A DNA stretch of 64,000 nucleotides from JAIXWP01 sp965247015. Lineage in GTDB: Bacteria > Bacteroidota > Bacteroidia > Flavobacteriales_D > Sanyastnellaceae. The notes below the pieces were generated by a model, which made no database searches, was not told the DNA's origin, and was given only the letters and a program-made list of their open reading frames with translations. The stretch is from positions 992,001 through 1,056,000 of the forward strand of contig CBDFGG010000004.1 of the NCBI GenBank assembly GCA_965247015.1. Direction: 5' to 3'. A program made the position numbers and the translations under genes. Positions 52,731 to 60,490 of the stretch are shown here, one piece after another. Within the stretch, counting starts at the first letter, position 1. Each line of letters starts with the position of its first letter.

Positions 52731-55691
52731 ATGTACCTGTGTGCACACTCCTATTATTCCCTCCGATACGGAACCATCCCTCCTGAAGCCCTCTTGAAAA
52801 TGGCCTCAGAAGCAGGTTTGGAGACCTTCTGCCTTACAGATATAAATAATACTTCAGCAGTTCTCGACTTTATTCGACTTTCCAGAAAATACAATATCAA
52901 ACCTGTAGTTGGTATAGATTTTCGGAATAATATCCAACAACAATTCATTGCTATTGCGAAAAACAATATTGGATATTTTGAAATTAATAAATTTCTTTCT
53001 GAACATCAAACCTCTGGAGAACCTATTCCAGAAAGGTGTCCAGAACTACCTGACACTTATATTATATATCCTTTTAAACATACCGAACGAACGTTCGGTA
53101 TTGAAGAATTAAACGAAAACGAATTCATTGGAATTGCTCCACATGAAGTCGCCTCCCTAAGATTTCACCCCTATAAAAATTATCCAAACAAACTCGTTGC
53201 ACTCGTACCTATTTCATTTCGAAACAAACGCGACTTCAATACGCACCGCCTCCTACGCGCGATTGACAACAATATTCTTCTGAGCAAACTACCGAAAACC
53301 GAAGAAGCTCGTGATGATGAAAAGTTCGTTCCAAGGGAAGATCTACTAGAAATATATGACGACTTTCCCGCTCTGATTGCTAATACCAATATGATTATTT
53401 CGCAGAGCGAAGTTTTCTTCGATTTTGGAAGCGACGCTCCCATGCAGAACCAATCTACTTATACCGGAACAGTTGATGGTGACTACGAATTGGTGCGCGC
53501 CCTAGCGATGGAAGGACTAGCGTATCGCTATCCAGAAACAACTCCAGCTATTCTGCAACGCATCGAAAAAGAATTAAGTATCATTCGTGAAAAACAATAT
53601 CTCAGTTACTTCCTCATCAATTGGGACATCACGAGGTATGCGCGCGAAAAAGGATATTTCTATGTAGGACGCGGCAGCGGTGCCAATAGCATCCTTGCTT
53701 ATCTGCTGCGCATTACAGACGTCGACCCGATAGAACTCGATTTGTATTTCGAGCGCTTCATCAATTTATATCGAAAAAATCCACCCGACTTTGACATCGA
53801 TTTTTCGTGGACCGACCGCGAGGATATTACCAACTATATTTTTTCCAAATTCCCAAATGTATGTCTGCTCGGGGCATACGTGACGTTTCAATTCAAAGCA
53901 GTAGTGCGCGAATTGGGAAAAGTTTTTGGCTTGCCTAAGAGTGATATTGATCTACTTTCCGATGGAAAGTTTGAATATGAAAAACTCGACTCGCTACAAC
54001 AACTGGTATTACAATATTCTAGTTATATACAAGATTTTCCTAATCAACTCAGCATACACGCTGCGGGTATTCTTATCACAGAAAAGCCCATCCATCATTA
54101 CACGGCCACCTTCTTTCCACCGAAAGGATTTCCAACGACCCATTTCGATATGATTGTGGCCGAAGATGTGGGCATTTACAAATTCGACATTCTCTCACAA
54201 CGCGGTTTAGGAAAAATAAAAGAGGCCATTGATATCATTCAATACAATCAACCCGACCATGAAGTCTTTGATATTCATGATATGCGGAGATTCAAAAAAG
54301 ATGAATACATCAAAGACTTATTGCGCAATGCAAAAGCGATAGGTTGTTTTTATGTGGAGTCTCCTGCCATGCGGATGTTGTTGACCAAGCTGCAGGTGGA
54401 TGATTATCTCGGGCTTGTAGCGGCCAGTTCAGTTATTCGGCCTGGAGTTTCTCGCAGTGGAATGATGCGTGCGTTTATTCAACGTCACCGCTTTCCAGAG
54501 CGAAGAAAAGATGCGCATCCCATCATGCTTGATATTATGCCGGAGACTTACGGAGTGATGGTTTATCAAGAAGATGTGATCAAAGTAGCCCATTATTTTG
54601 GAGGCTTAGATTTAGGCGAAGCAGACTCTCTTCGTCGCGGTATGTCAGGAAAATTTCGAGGTCGTGAAGAATTTGATAACGCACGAAATGCATTCTTTGA
54701 AAAAGCAAAACTGAAAGGGCATCCTGAAGACATGATTGCTGAAGTTTGGCGTCAAATCGAAAGCTTTGCAGGTTATGCTTTTGCAAAAGGTCATAGTGCG
54801 AGTTATGCTGTAGAAAGTTATCAAAGTTTGTTTTTGAAGGCCTATTATCCGTTAGAATATATGACCGCCACCTTGAATAATTTTGGTGGTTTTTACAGCA
54901 CCGAGCTTTATGTGCATGAAGCACGCATGCATGGAGCAACGATTGCTCCCCCTTGTGTACAGCGCGGTAGCGCCGTTTGTGTTATTTACGACCGAACGAT
55001 CGTTCTAGGGATGGGACTTGTAAAAGACATCGAGCACGACACCATCATTGCGATCCTTGATGAACGAAAAAACAACGGTCCTTTCGATTCTTTTGAAGAT
55101 TTTTTACAGCGCGTAAGAATATCGCTTGAGCAAATTTCTACCCTTATCAAAGTAGGTGCATTTCATTTCACCTTAAGAAGTAAAAAAGAATTGATGTGGG
55201 CAGCGCACTTTCATTTTGCAGGATCAAAAATGAATTTGCCAGATCAAGGAATGTTTCAAACTCCGGTCAAAACGTTCACCTTGCCTCCTCTCGAACACTC
55301 TTGGATTGAAGACGCGTATGATGAATTGGAATTGATTGGTTTTACATTATGCAATCCTTTCGACCTCCTACAAAGCGCTCCTGCCAACGATTTCATGGCG
55401 CGTGATCTCATCAGTAATGTAGGAAAAACAGTTCTAGTGATTGGCTATTTAGTAACGATCAAACCTTCACGCACCGCAAAAGGTGAGCGCATGTATTTCG
55501 GCACCTTTATAGATCGTGAAGGATATTTTTTAGATACCGTGCACTTCCCGCCAGTGGCGCAGCAGTATCAATGGCGTGGCAAAGGCATTTACGCGATTCG
55601 CGGAAAAGTGAGTGAAGAATTCGGCGCCATCTCCATCGAGGCCACCTATCTAGAAAAGCTCCGCTACATGGACGACCCGAGGTACTTATGA
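52731..55691 (+). CDS. dnaE2: C-family DNA polymerase, DnaE2/ImuC-like (PHP metal site degraded)
   Basis: 986 residues, shorter than replicative DnaE of this phylum. The PHP domain (about 1-250) lacks key metal ligands: the usual HxH is CAH at the start (LCAHSYYSL), and TDHGN is LTDINN, so exonuclease activity is unlikely. The polymerase core has VGRGSGANSILAYLLRITDVDPIELDLYFERFIN and the catalytic Asp set in PPDFDIDFSWTDRE; palm and fingers follow (QEDVIKVAHYFGGLDLGEADSLRRGM; FAKGHSASYAVESYQSLFLKAYYP), then an OB-fold (about 890-975). Together these suggest a translesion polymerase co-expressed with SRAP. Two dispersed palindromes lie at 53081 and 54991. Confidence 0.88.
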   Translation: MYLCAHSYYSLRYGTIPPEALLKMASEAGLETFCLTDINNTSAVLDFIRLSRKYNIKPVVGIDFRNNIQQQFIAIAKNNIGYFEINKFLSEHQTSGEPIPERCPELPDTYIIYPFKHTERTFGIEELNENEFIGIAPHEVASLRFHPYKNYPNKLVALVPISFRNKRDFNTHRLLRAIDNNILLSKLPKTEEARDDEKFVPREDLLEIYDDFPALIANTNMIISQSEVFFDFGSDAPMQNQSTYTGTVDGDYELVRALAMEGLAYRYPETTPAILQRIEKELSIIREKQYLSYFLINWDITRYAREKGYFYVGRGSGANSILAYLLRITDVDPIELDLYFERFINLYRKNPPDFDIDFSWTDREDITNYIFSKFPNVCLLGAYVTFQFKAVVRELGKVFGLPKSDIDLLSDGKFEYEKLDSLQQLVLQYSSYIQDFPNQLSIHAAGILITEKPIHHYTATFFPPKGFPTTHFDMIVAEDVGIYKFDILSQRGLGKIKEAIDIIQYNQPDHEVFDIHDMRRFKKDEYIKDLLRNAKAIGCFYVESPAMRMLLTKLQVDDYLGLVAASSVIRPGVSRSGMMRAFIQRHRFPERRKDAHPIMLDIMPETYGVMVYQEDVIKVAHYFGGLDLGEADSLRRGMSGKFRGREEFDNARNAFFEKAKLKGHPEDMIAEVWRQIESFAGYAFAKGHSASYAVESYQSLFLKAYYPLEYMTATLNNFGGFYSTELYVHEARMHGATIAPPCVQRGSAVCVIYDRTIVLGMGLVKDIEHDTIIAILDERKNNGPFDSFEDFLQRVRISLEQISTLIKVGAFHFTLRSKKELMWAAHFHFAGSKMNLPDQGMFQTPVKTFTLPPLEHSWIEDAYDELELIGFTLCNPFDLLQSAPANDFMARDLISNVGKTVLVIGYLVTIKPSRTAKGERMYFGTFIDREGYFLDTVHFPPVAQQYQWRGKGIYAIRGKVSEEFGAISIEATYLEKLRYMDDPRYL
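53081..53100. repeat. Intragenic palindrome TACCGAACGAACGTTCGGTA
   Basis: 20-bp palindrome (perfect apart from the AA centre; the flanking A and T extend the match) inside the polymerase gene, encoding HTERTFGI. Confidence 0.7.
54991..55007. repeat. Partial intragenic palindrome ACCGAACGATCGTTCTA
   Basis: Core GAACGATCGTTC is a perfect 12-bp palindrome; the same 17 bases recur in metX at 57894. Confidence 0.5.
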
Positions 55692-55698
55692 TTTTATT

Positions 55699-55798
55699 TA
55701 GTGACTAGTGACTAGATACTAGTGACGAGAGACAAGAGACAAATGACAAATGACAAATGACAAGAGACTAGTCTCTTGTCGTTTGTAGTTTGTCTCTA
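55699..55798 (+). repeat. Heptamer array with inverted partner
   Basis: Ten 7-bp units (TAGTGAC, TAGTGAC, TAGATAC, TAGTGAC, GAGAGAC, AAGAGAC, AAATGAC three times, AAGAGAC) directly followed by about 30 bp of inverted units (TAGTCTC, TTGTCGT, TTGTAGT, TTGTCTC). Together they can form a long hairpin, possibly terminating the polymerase transcript ahead of the met leader. Confidence 0.82.
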
Positions 55799-55844
55799 AA
55801 ACCGCAGGTTTTACGGGGGTTTGAGAGATTTAACAAAAATAAAT

Positions 55845-55877
55845 TTGGAAATTAGAAAAATTATCGCTGTATCTTTG
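55845..55877 (+). promoter_or_regulatory. Promoter of the met leader-metY-metX-hom operon
   Basis: TATCTTTG at 55870-55877 is an exact TAnnTTTG match; TTG at 55845-55847 is a possible -33 with a 22-bp spacer, slightly long. Transcription would start near 55884, 15 nt before the first leader ORF. Confidence 0.6.
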
Positions 55878-55898
55878 CAGCACCAAAAAACGAAAGAA

Positions 55899-55955
55899 AT
55901 GTTTAATTCAATGTGCCATATGATGTGTTGTAAATCCTCGGAAACCCGAAGGTAG
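55899..55955 (+). CDS. Met/Cys leader peptide 1
   Basis: 18-codon ORF encoding MFNSMCHMMCCKSSETRR, ending in TAG. Four Met and three Cys; the run ATG ATG TGT TGT is at 55920-55931. No protein function is suggested; composition and position before a terminator fit a ribosome-sensing attenuator leader. The candidate 1:2 hairpin pairs CCTCGG (55936-55941) with CCGAAGG (55946-55952, one bulge); CGAAGG (55947-55952) can instead pair with CCTTCG (55999-56004) in the terminator's 5' arm. A ribosome paused at the Met/Cys codons would cover the first segment and free the second. Confidence is for translation as a leader. Confidence 0.75.
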   Translation: MFNSMCHMMCCKSSETRR

Positions 55956-55993
55956 CAGTCATAATTTGCACAAAATTAAACTCGCAAATATTG

Positions 55994-56026
55994 AAAGCCC
56001 TTCGAAGTTCGAAGGGCTTTTTTTTT
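55994..56026 (+). terminator. Attenuator terminator 1
   Basis: AAAGCCCTTCGA, loop AGT, TCGAAGGGCTTT, then a T-run of nine: a 12-bp perfect stem with a strong U tract, located after leader ORF 1 and before leader ORF 2, inside the untranslated region of the metY operon. Confidence 0.9.
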
Positions 56027-56066
56027 ACCACTTGAAAAAATATATTACTCGATTTCAAAACATAAA

Positions 56067-56180
56067 ATGACTTCTACAACAGCAAATAAATTCAACAAAA
56101 TGCCTAAAGGCATGATGAAACGTGCGATGATGCACATGTGCTGCTGTTGTCCAAAAATACCGGAGGTAGATCAGTATTGA
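56067..56180 (+). CDS. Met/Cys leader peptide 2
   Basis: 37-codon ORF beginning MTSTTANKF and ending in TGA. Seven Met and four Cys; the core is RAMMHMCCCCPK (56121-56156) with ATG ATG CAC ATG TGC TGC TGT TGT. CCGGAGG (56160-56166), just after the Cys run, can pair with CCCCCGG (56205-56211) in the terminator 5' arm with one A-C mismatch, giving a candidate antiterminator. A ribosome that finishes translation would cover CCGGAGG and let the terminator form; one paused on the Met codons would leave it free. The longest open frame from 56138 overlaps this ORF but is rejected as the metY start. Confidence 0.78.
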   Translation: MTSTTANKFNKMPKGMMKRAMMHMCCCCPKIPEVDQY

Positions 56181-56202
56181 TCATTTGTTTGTTTAGCAAA
56201 TC

Positions 56203-56243
56203 AGCCCCCGGGATCCATACAAAATCTCGGGGGCTTTTTTTTT
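56203..56243 (+). terminator. Attenuator terminator 2
   Basis: AGCCCCCGGGAT / ATCTCGGGGGCT (12-bp stem with one G-U pair) around a 9-base loop, then T9. It lies 42 bp before the metY start codon. Confidence 0.92.
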
Positions 56244-56284
56244 CCTCGAAAATCAAATCAACAAAAAATAAAAAACAAAACATC

Positions 56285-57634
56285 ATGTCAAAAGCAAATT
56301 ACAAATTCGAAACACTTCAGCTACACGCTGGACAAGAGGTAGACCCAACAACAGGATCACGCGCAGTGCCGATCTACCAAACCACTAGTTATGTCTTCAA
56401 CGACTCAGCACATGCCGCCAACCTCTTTGGTCTTAGAGAATTCGGAAATATCTATACCCGTATTCAGAATCCTACCACAGATGTCTTCGAAAAACGCATC
56501 GCCGCTTTAGAAGCCGGAGTTGCAGCCCTAGCAGTAGGTTCAGGACAAGCGGCTCAATTCATCGCTCTCAATAATATTCTCCAAACAGGAGATAATTTCA
56601 TCTCCACTTCATTCCTATACGGAGGCACTTACAACCAATTCAAAGTAGCCTTCAAACGACTCGGCATCGAAACACGATTCGCTAATGGAGATAATCCAGA
56701 CTCATTCGAACAACTGATCGATTCAAAAACAAAAGCTATCTATGTCGAGTCTATCGGCAATCCCGGATTCAATATTCCTGACTTCGAAAAAATTAGTGCA
56801 ATCGCAAAAAATTATGATCTGCCTCTCGTGGTAGACAATACTTTCGGAGCCGGCGGTTACTTATTCAAACCTTTGCAATACGGCGCAAACGTGGTAGTTG
56901 AAAGTGCTACCAAGTGGATTGGCGGACATGGTACATCCGTTGGTGGAGTTATCATCGACGGTGGAAATTACAACTGGGGCAATGGTAAATTTCCTCAATT
57001 CACTGAGCCAAGTGAAGGATATCATGGACTGAAATTCTGGGATATTTTCGGAGAAAATAATCCACTCGGTCTACCCAATATCGCATTCGCCATTCGTGCT
57101 CGCGTAGAAGGCTTGCGCGACTTTGGGCCCGCCCTTTCTCCATTCAATTCATTCCTACTCTTACAAGGTCTTGAAACACTTTCATTGCGCGTACAACGCA
57201 CAGTGGACAACGCTCTTGAAATCGCTTCGTGGTTGGAAACACTGCCACAAGTTGAATATGTCAACTATCCTGGATTGAGCTCTTCGCCGTACAATGCGCT
57301 CGCTAAAAAATATCTCACCAATGGATTTGGAGGGGTACTTTCCTTCAAGGTGAAGGGAGGTAAAGAAGCAGCAGATCAACTGGTGAATAGTCTGCAATTG
57401 ATTTCACATTTAGCGAATGTCGGAGATGCTAAAACGCTCATCATCCAACCAGCTTCAACTACACACGAACAATTGTCAGCAGAAGAACAAAGAGCTGCTG
57501 GTGTTGAGCCAGGACTGCTTCGACTATCTGTTGGACTCGAGCATATCGATGATATCAAAGCTGATATTTCTCAAGCCCTAGAACTCATTAATATCCCAAT
57601 ACCCCGTCCCCTCAATGAAGAAGTTCTTGCATAA
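56285..57634 (+). CDS. metY: O-acetylhomoserine sulfhydrylase (homocysteine synthase)
   Basis: 449 residues from ATG 56285 (MSKANYKFETLQLHAGQEVDPTTGSRAVP). Cys/Met-metabolism PLP family: internal aldimine Lys in VESATKWIGGHGTSVGG near residue 212, SGQAAQ near 95 and the GNPGFNIPDFE motif near 160 place it with OAH sulfhydrylases, not MetB/MetC. It makes homocysteine from O-acetylhomoserine and sulfide. It heads metY-metX-hom behind the double attenuator and overlaps metX by 20 bp. The protein is slightly longer than the usual ~430 residues. Confidence 0.93.
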   Translation: MSKANYKFETLQLHAGQEVDPTTGSRAVPIYQTTSYVFNDSAHAANLFGLREFGNIYTRIQNPTTDVFEKRIAALEAGVAALAVGSGQAAQFIALNNILQTGDNFISTSFLYGGTYNQFKVAFKRLGIETRFANGDNPDSFEQLIDSKTKAIYVESIGNPGFNIPDFEKISAIAKNYDLPLVVDNTFGAGGYLFKPLQYGANVVVESATKWIGGHGTSVGGVIIDGGNYNWGNGKFPQFTEPSEGYHGLKFWDIFGENNPLGLPNIAFAIRARVEGLRDFGPALSPFNSFLLLQGLETLSLRVQRTVDNALEIASWLETLPQVEYVNYPGLSSSPYNALAKKYLTNGFGGVLSFKVKGGKEAADQLVNSLQLISHLANVGDAKTLIIQPASTTHEQLSAEEQRAAGVEPGLLRLSVGLEHIDDIKADISQALELINIPIPRPLNEEVLA

Positions 57635-58631
57635 AGATTTGTTTGGGTTGGAAAGCGGTGCGTCTTTCCAAGGTATAGAAGTGGCCTACCATACGGTAGG
57701 CCAACTTCTCCCCGATCATAGCAATGTGGTGTGGGTGTGTCATGCGCTCACTGCCAATAGTGATGTGCTGGATTGGTGGGAAGGTTTATTTGGAGAAGGC
57801 AAACAATTTGATCCAAACAAACACTTTATCATTTGTGCGAATGTGCTGGGAAGCCCTTACGGCAGTACCAATCCATCGAGTATCAATCCAAAAACCGAAC
57901 GATCGTTCTATTCTGATTTTCCTCTGGTCACGATTCGTGATATTGTAAAATCACTTGAACTTCTTCGTCTGCATTTGGGAATTAAAAAGATCGGAACCCT
58001 TATTGGTGGCTCTATGGGCGGATTTCAGGCGATGGAATGGGCGATTGCTCGGCCAGACCTGATTGAAAATTTGGTGCTCATCGCAACTGCTGCGCGACAC
58101 TCCCCTTGGGGAATCGCTTACAATGAAGCGCAGCGCATGGCCATTGAAGCAGACATCACTTGGGGTGTTCCTTCCATTGATGCCGCAAAAAAAGGCCTTC
58201 GTGCAGCGCGTGCCATTGCATTGCTAAGCTACAGACACTACGATGCCTACGGACAAACTCAGAAGGACGAGGATGAACGCACTCAAGGATTTGCAGCGGG
58301 TAGCTACCAACGATACCAAGGACAAAAACTGGTCAATCGTTTCGATGCATATAGCTATTACGCTTTGACAAAAACAATGGATACGCATCACTTAGGCAGG
58401 GGAAGAAACTCAACCGAACGAACGCTCGGTTTGATAAAAGCAAAAACACTGGTGATTGGAATAAAAAGTGATCAACTCTTTCCACCCGTGGAACAAGCTT
58501 ATCTAGCGGAGCATATTCCCAACGCTTCTTTGCACATCATCGATAGTCCTTACGGACATGATGGATTTCTTGTAGAAACAACAGCTTTAAGTCAAATAAT
58601 AGAACAGAACTCACTCGTTGAAGTGAATTAA
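57615..58631 (+). CDS. metX: Homoserine O-acetyltransferase
   Basis: 338 residues, alpha/beta-hydrolase fold. Signature LLPDHSNVVWVCHALTANSDV, PYGSTNPSSINPKT, nucleophile elbow GGSMGGFQAMEWAI (Ser near 133), with the acid in GIKSDQLFPP and His in YGHDGFLVE. It activates homoserine with acetyl-CoA for MetY. Dispersed palindromes fall at 57894 (KTERSF) and 58412 (STERTLG), replacing less structured family sequence. Translationally coupled to metY (20-bp overlap) and 11 bp ahead of the homoserine dehydrogenase gene. Confidence 0.93.
   Translation: MKKFLHKDLFGLESGASFQGIEVAYHTVGQLLPDHSNVVWVCHALTANSDVLDWWEGLFGEGKQFDPNKHFIICANVLGSPYGSTNPSSINPKTERSFYSDFPLVTIRDIVKSLELLRLHLGIKKIGTLIGGSMGGFQAMEWAIARPDLIENLVLIATAARHSPWGIAYNEAQRMAIEADITWGVPSIDAAKKGLRAARAIALLSYRHYDAYGQTQKDEDERTQGFAAGSYQRYQGQKLVNRFDAYSYYALTKTMDTHHLGRGRNSTERTLGLIKAKTLVIGIKSDQLFPPVEQAYLAEHIPNASLHIIDSPYGHDGFLVETTALSQIIEQNSLVEVN
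57894..57910. repeat. Partial intragenic palindrome ACCGAACGATCGTTCTA
   Basis: Same 17 bases as at 54991; core GAACGATCGTTC is a perfect palindrome. Confidence 0.5.
58412..58431. repeat. Intragenic palindrome AACCGAACGAACGCTCGGTT
   Basis: Identical 20-mer to 39701-39720, in a gene on the opposite strand. Confidence 0.7.
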
Positions 58632-58642
58632 AACATAGAATC

Positions 58643-59878
58643 ATGAAAAAAATCGGGTTGGTAGGATTTGGATGTGTAGGTCAAGGACTCTACTTATTAT
58701 TAAGTGGAGCGGGTTATGACAATGCAATCATCAAAAGAATCATTGTAAAAAATCGTGATAAAACACGCATTGCTCCTAGTGAAATCATCGGATATGATAT
58801 AGAAGAATTGCTCGAGGATCCTGAGATTGACATTATTGTTGAAGCCATTGACGATGCAGAATGGGCGTATGAAATTGCACGCAGAACATTGGTGTCAGGG
58901 AAACAATTGATTACCGCCAATAAAAAATTAGTAGCCACACATCTAGAGGAGCTCACCGCCTTAGCTCAAATCAACGGTTCCATTTTTCGTTATGAAGCTG
59001 CTGTATGCGGCGCCATTCCAGCGGTGCAGACAATAGACAACTATTTTGCATACGAGCCTATTTACAGCCTCAAAGGAATTTTTAATGGAACGTCGAACTA
59101 CATTCTATCTAAAATTTTCCAAGAAAAATTAGAATACAAGCTTGCTCTAAAACAAGCGCAGGATTTGGGTTTTGCCGAAACAGATCCCACTTCCGATGTT
59201 GGTGGTTATGATGCAAAATACAAATTGATCATCCTTGCGCTGCATGCCTTTGGGGTTTACTTCAAGCCCGAAGAAGTGGTCAATTTTGGGATAGAATATT
59301 TAAGTGCCGATGACATCAAGTTTGCTCAGAATAAAAATTTAAAAATCAAACTTGTACCTACTGTTTATCAGCAAGACCAAAAGATTGCAGCATTTGTGAT
59401 TCCTGAATTTGTTTCTGCGACAGATACGCTTTTCAATGTCGAACAAGAATTCAATGGGGTTTCGATTGAAGCCGGATTTGCCGGACCTCAATTTCTTTTC
59501 GGCAGAGGTGCTGGTTCCTTCCCAACGGCGACGGCTGTTTTAAGTGACATCCAACATGTAGTAGATGGAAGAAAATATCTCTACACAAAATCCAAAACAC
59601 CTCTCGAGCGACTGGATGAAAAGAATATTTTCCTAGAGATATATGTACGCTATACCGAGGATGCTGTGAAGAAGATTATTCCATTCGAAAGCATTACCGA
59701 AGGTTTGATTACACCTCAAGCGCACCAGTTGGTGGGCTATGTTTCGCTCAAAGATTTAAAAAATATAGCGCATCTGCTCAAGCGTGAGCGTGTGTCTGTG
59801 ATTGCAACTGGAAGAAGGAAAGTAAAGGCCCCTTCGACCAAGTTTGGTTTGGTTCATGCGCTAAGTGAAAAAGCTTAG
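58643..59878 (+). CDS. hom: Homoserine dehydrogenase
   Basis: 411 residues. NAD(P)-binding Rossmann fold (IGLVGFGCVGQGLY), active-site Lys in TANKKLVA, homoserine DH signature GIFNGTSNYIL and AQDLGFAETDPTSDVGGYDAKYK. The C-terminal ~90 residues are short and not clearly an ACT domain, so feedback by threonine is uncertain. It reduces aspartate semialdehyde to homoserine, feeding MetX. Its placement at the end of metY-metX suggests a methionine-dedicated isozyme; a fused aspartokinase-homoserine dehydrogenase elsewhere is likely but not shown. Confidence 0.9.
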   Translation: MKKIGLVGFGCVGQGLYLLLSGAGYDNAIIKRIIVKNRDKTRIAPSEIIGYDIEELLEDPEIDIIVEAIDDAEWAYEIARRTLVSGKQLITANKKLVATHLEELTALAQINGSIFRYEAAVCGAIPAVQTIDNYFAYEPIYSLKGIFNGTSNYILSKIFQEKLEYKLALKQAQDLGFAETDPTSDVGGYDAKYKLIILALHAFGVYFKPEEVVNFGIEYLSADDIKFAQNKNLKIKLVPTVYQQDQKIAAFVIPEFVSATDTLFNVEQEFNGVSIEAGFAGPQFLFGRGAGSFPTATAVLSDIQHVVDGRKYLYTKSKTPLERLDEKNIFLEIYVRYTEDAVKKIIPFESITEGLITPQAHQLVGYVSLKDLKNIAHLLKRERVSVIATGRRKVKAPSTKFGLVHALSEKA

Positions 59879-59882
59879 CCAA

Positions 59883-59918
59883 AAAAAATCCCCCTCGAAA
59901 CGTCGAGGGGGTTTTTTT
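59883..59918. terminator. Bidirectional terminator after hom
   Basis: CCCCCTCGA / TCGAGGGGG, loop AACG, flanked by A8 and T7, so usable by both hom and the convergent YceI gene. Confidence 0.9.
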
Positions 59919-59937
59919 ACTAAACCTTATATACCAC

Positions 59938-60468
59938 TTAACCTCTTACCAACTGTAGTTCGCTGTGGAATTTCACTTCTTCTGAAACCAATACACCACC
60001 TGCTTCTAGGGCAGCGTTCCAGCTCAAACCGAAGTCAGTTCTGTTGATTTTACCATTGATGCTAAAACCAGCTTTTTCATTTCCCCAAGGATCTTTACCG
60101 ATACCACCAAGCTCAGCGTTGAAAGCCACTGGCTTTGACACTCCGCGGATAGTAAGATCGCCGTGTACGATGTAATCTGCATCACCTTTCTTCTCTACTT
60201 TGTTTGATACAAACTTGATTTGTGGGTGGTTTTCTGCATCGAAGAAATCTCCGCTCTTCAAGTGACCATCTCTTTGATCATTACCAGTATTCACAGTAGC
60301 TACGTCTGCTGTGAATTCAATTTCAGCAGTGCTGAAATCATCACCTTCTGTTTTAGCGCTAGCGCTGAATGCTCCGAATGATCCAGAAACGTTAGTGATC
60401 ATCATATGCTTCACTTTGAAGCCAATTTCGCTGTGTGTAGGTTCTAATACCCAATTTGTCTTTGACAT
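59938..60468 (-). CDS. YceI-family protein (cytosolic variant)
   Basis: 176 residues, lipocalin-like YceI domain over the full length: WVLEPTHSEIGFKVKHMMITNVSGSFGAF, DHRDGHLKS-like NDQRDGHLKSGDFFDAENHPQIKF, YIVHGDLTIRGVSKPVAF. These bind polyisoprenoid-type lipids. There is no signal peptide, so this form is cytosolic or peripheral. Single gene with an exact -7 element (60491-60498). Confidence 0.9.
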   Translation of the reverse strand: MSKTNWVLEPTHSEIGFKVKHMMITNVSGSFGAFSASAKTEGDDFSTAEIEFTADVATVNTGNDQRDGHLKSGDFFDAENHPQIKFVSNKVEKKGDADYIVHGDLTIRGVSKPVAFNAELGGIGKDPWGNEKAGFSINGKINRTDFGLSWNAALEAGGVLVSEEVKFHSELQLVRG

Positions 60469-60490
60469 GTTTTTCTATTTTTATTTGAGA

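Noticed and set aside
56138..56284. Longer N-terminus for MetY starting at ATG 56138
   Set aside because: The extension overlaps leader ORF 2 and reads through terminator 2. It has no family similarity, while the ATG at 56285 gives the normal MetY start.
55884..56284. SAM riboswitch in the metY leader
   Set aside because: I could not see a SAM-I or SAM-II core; the region is accounted for by two ORFs and two terminators. An Infernal search would be decisive.
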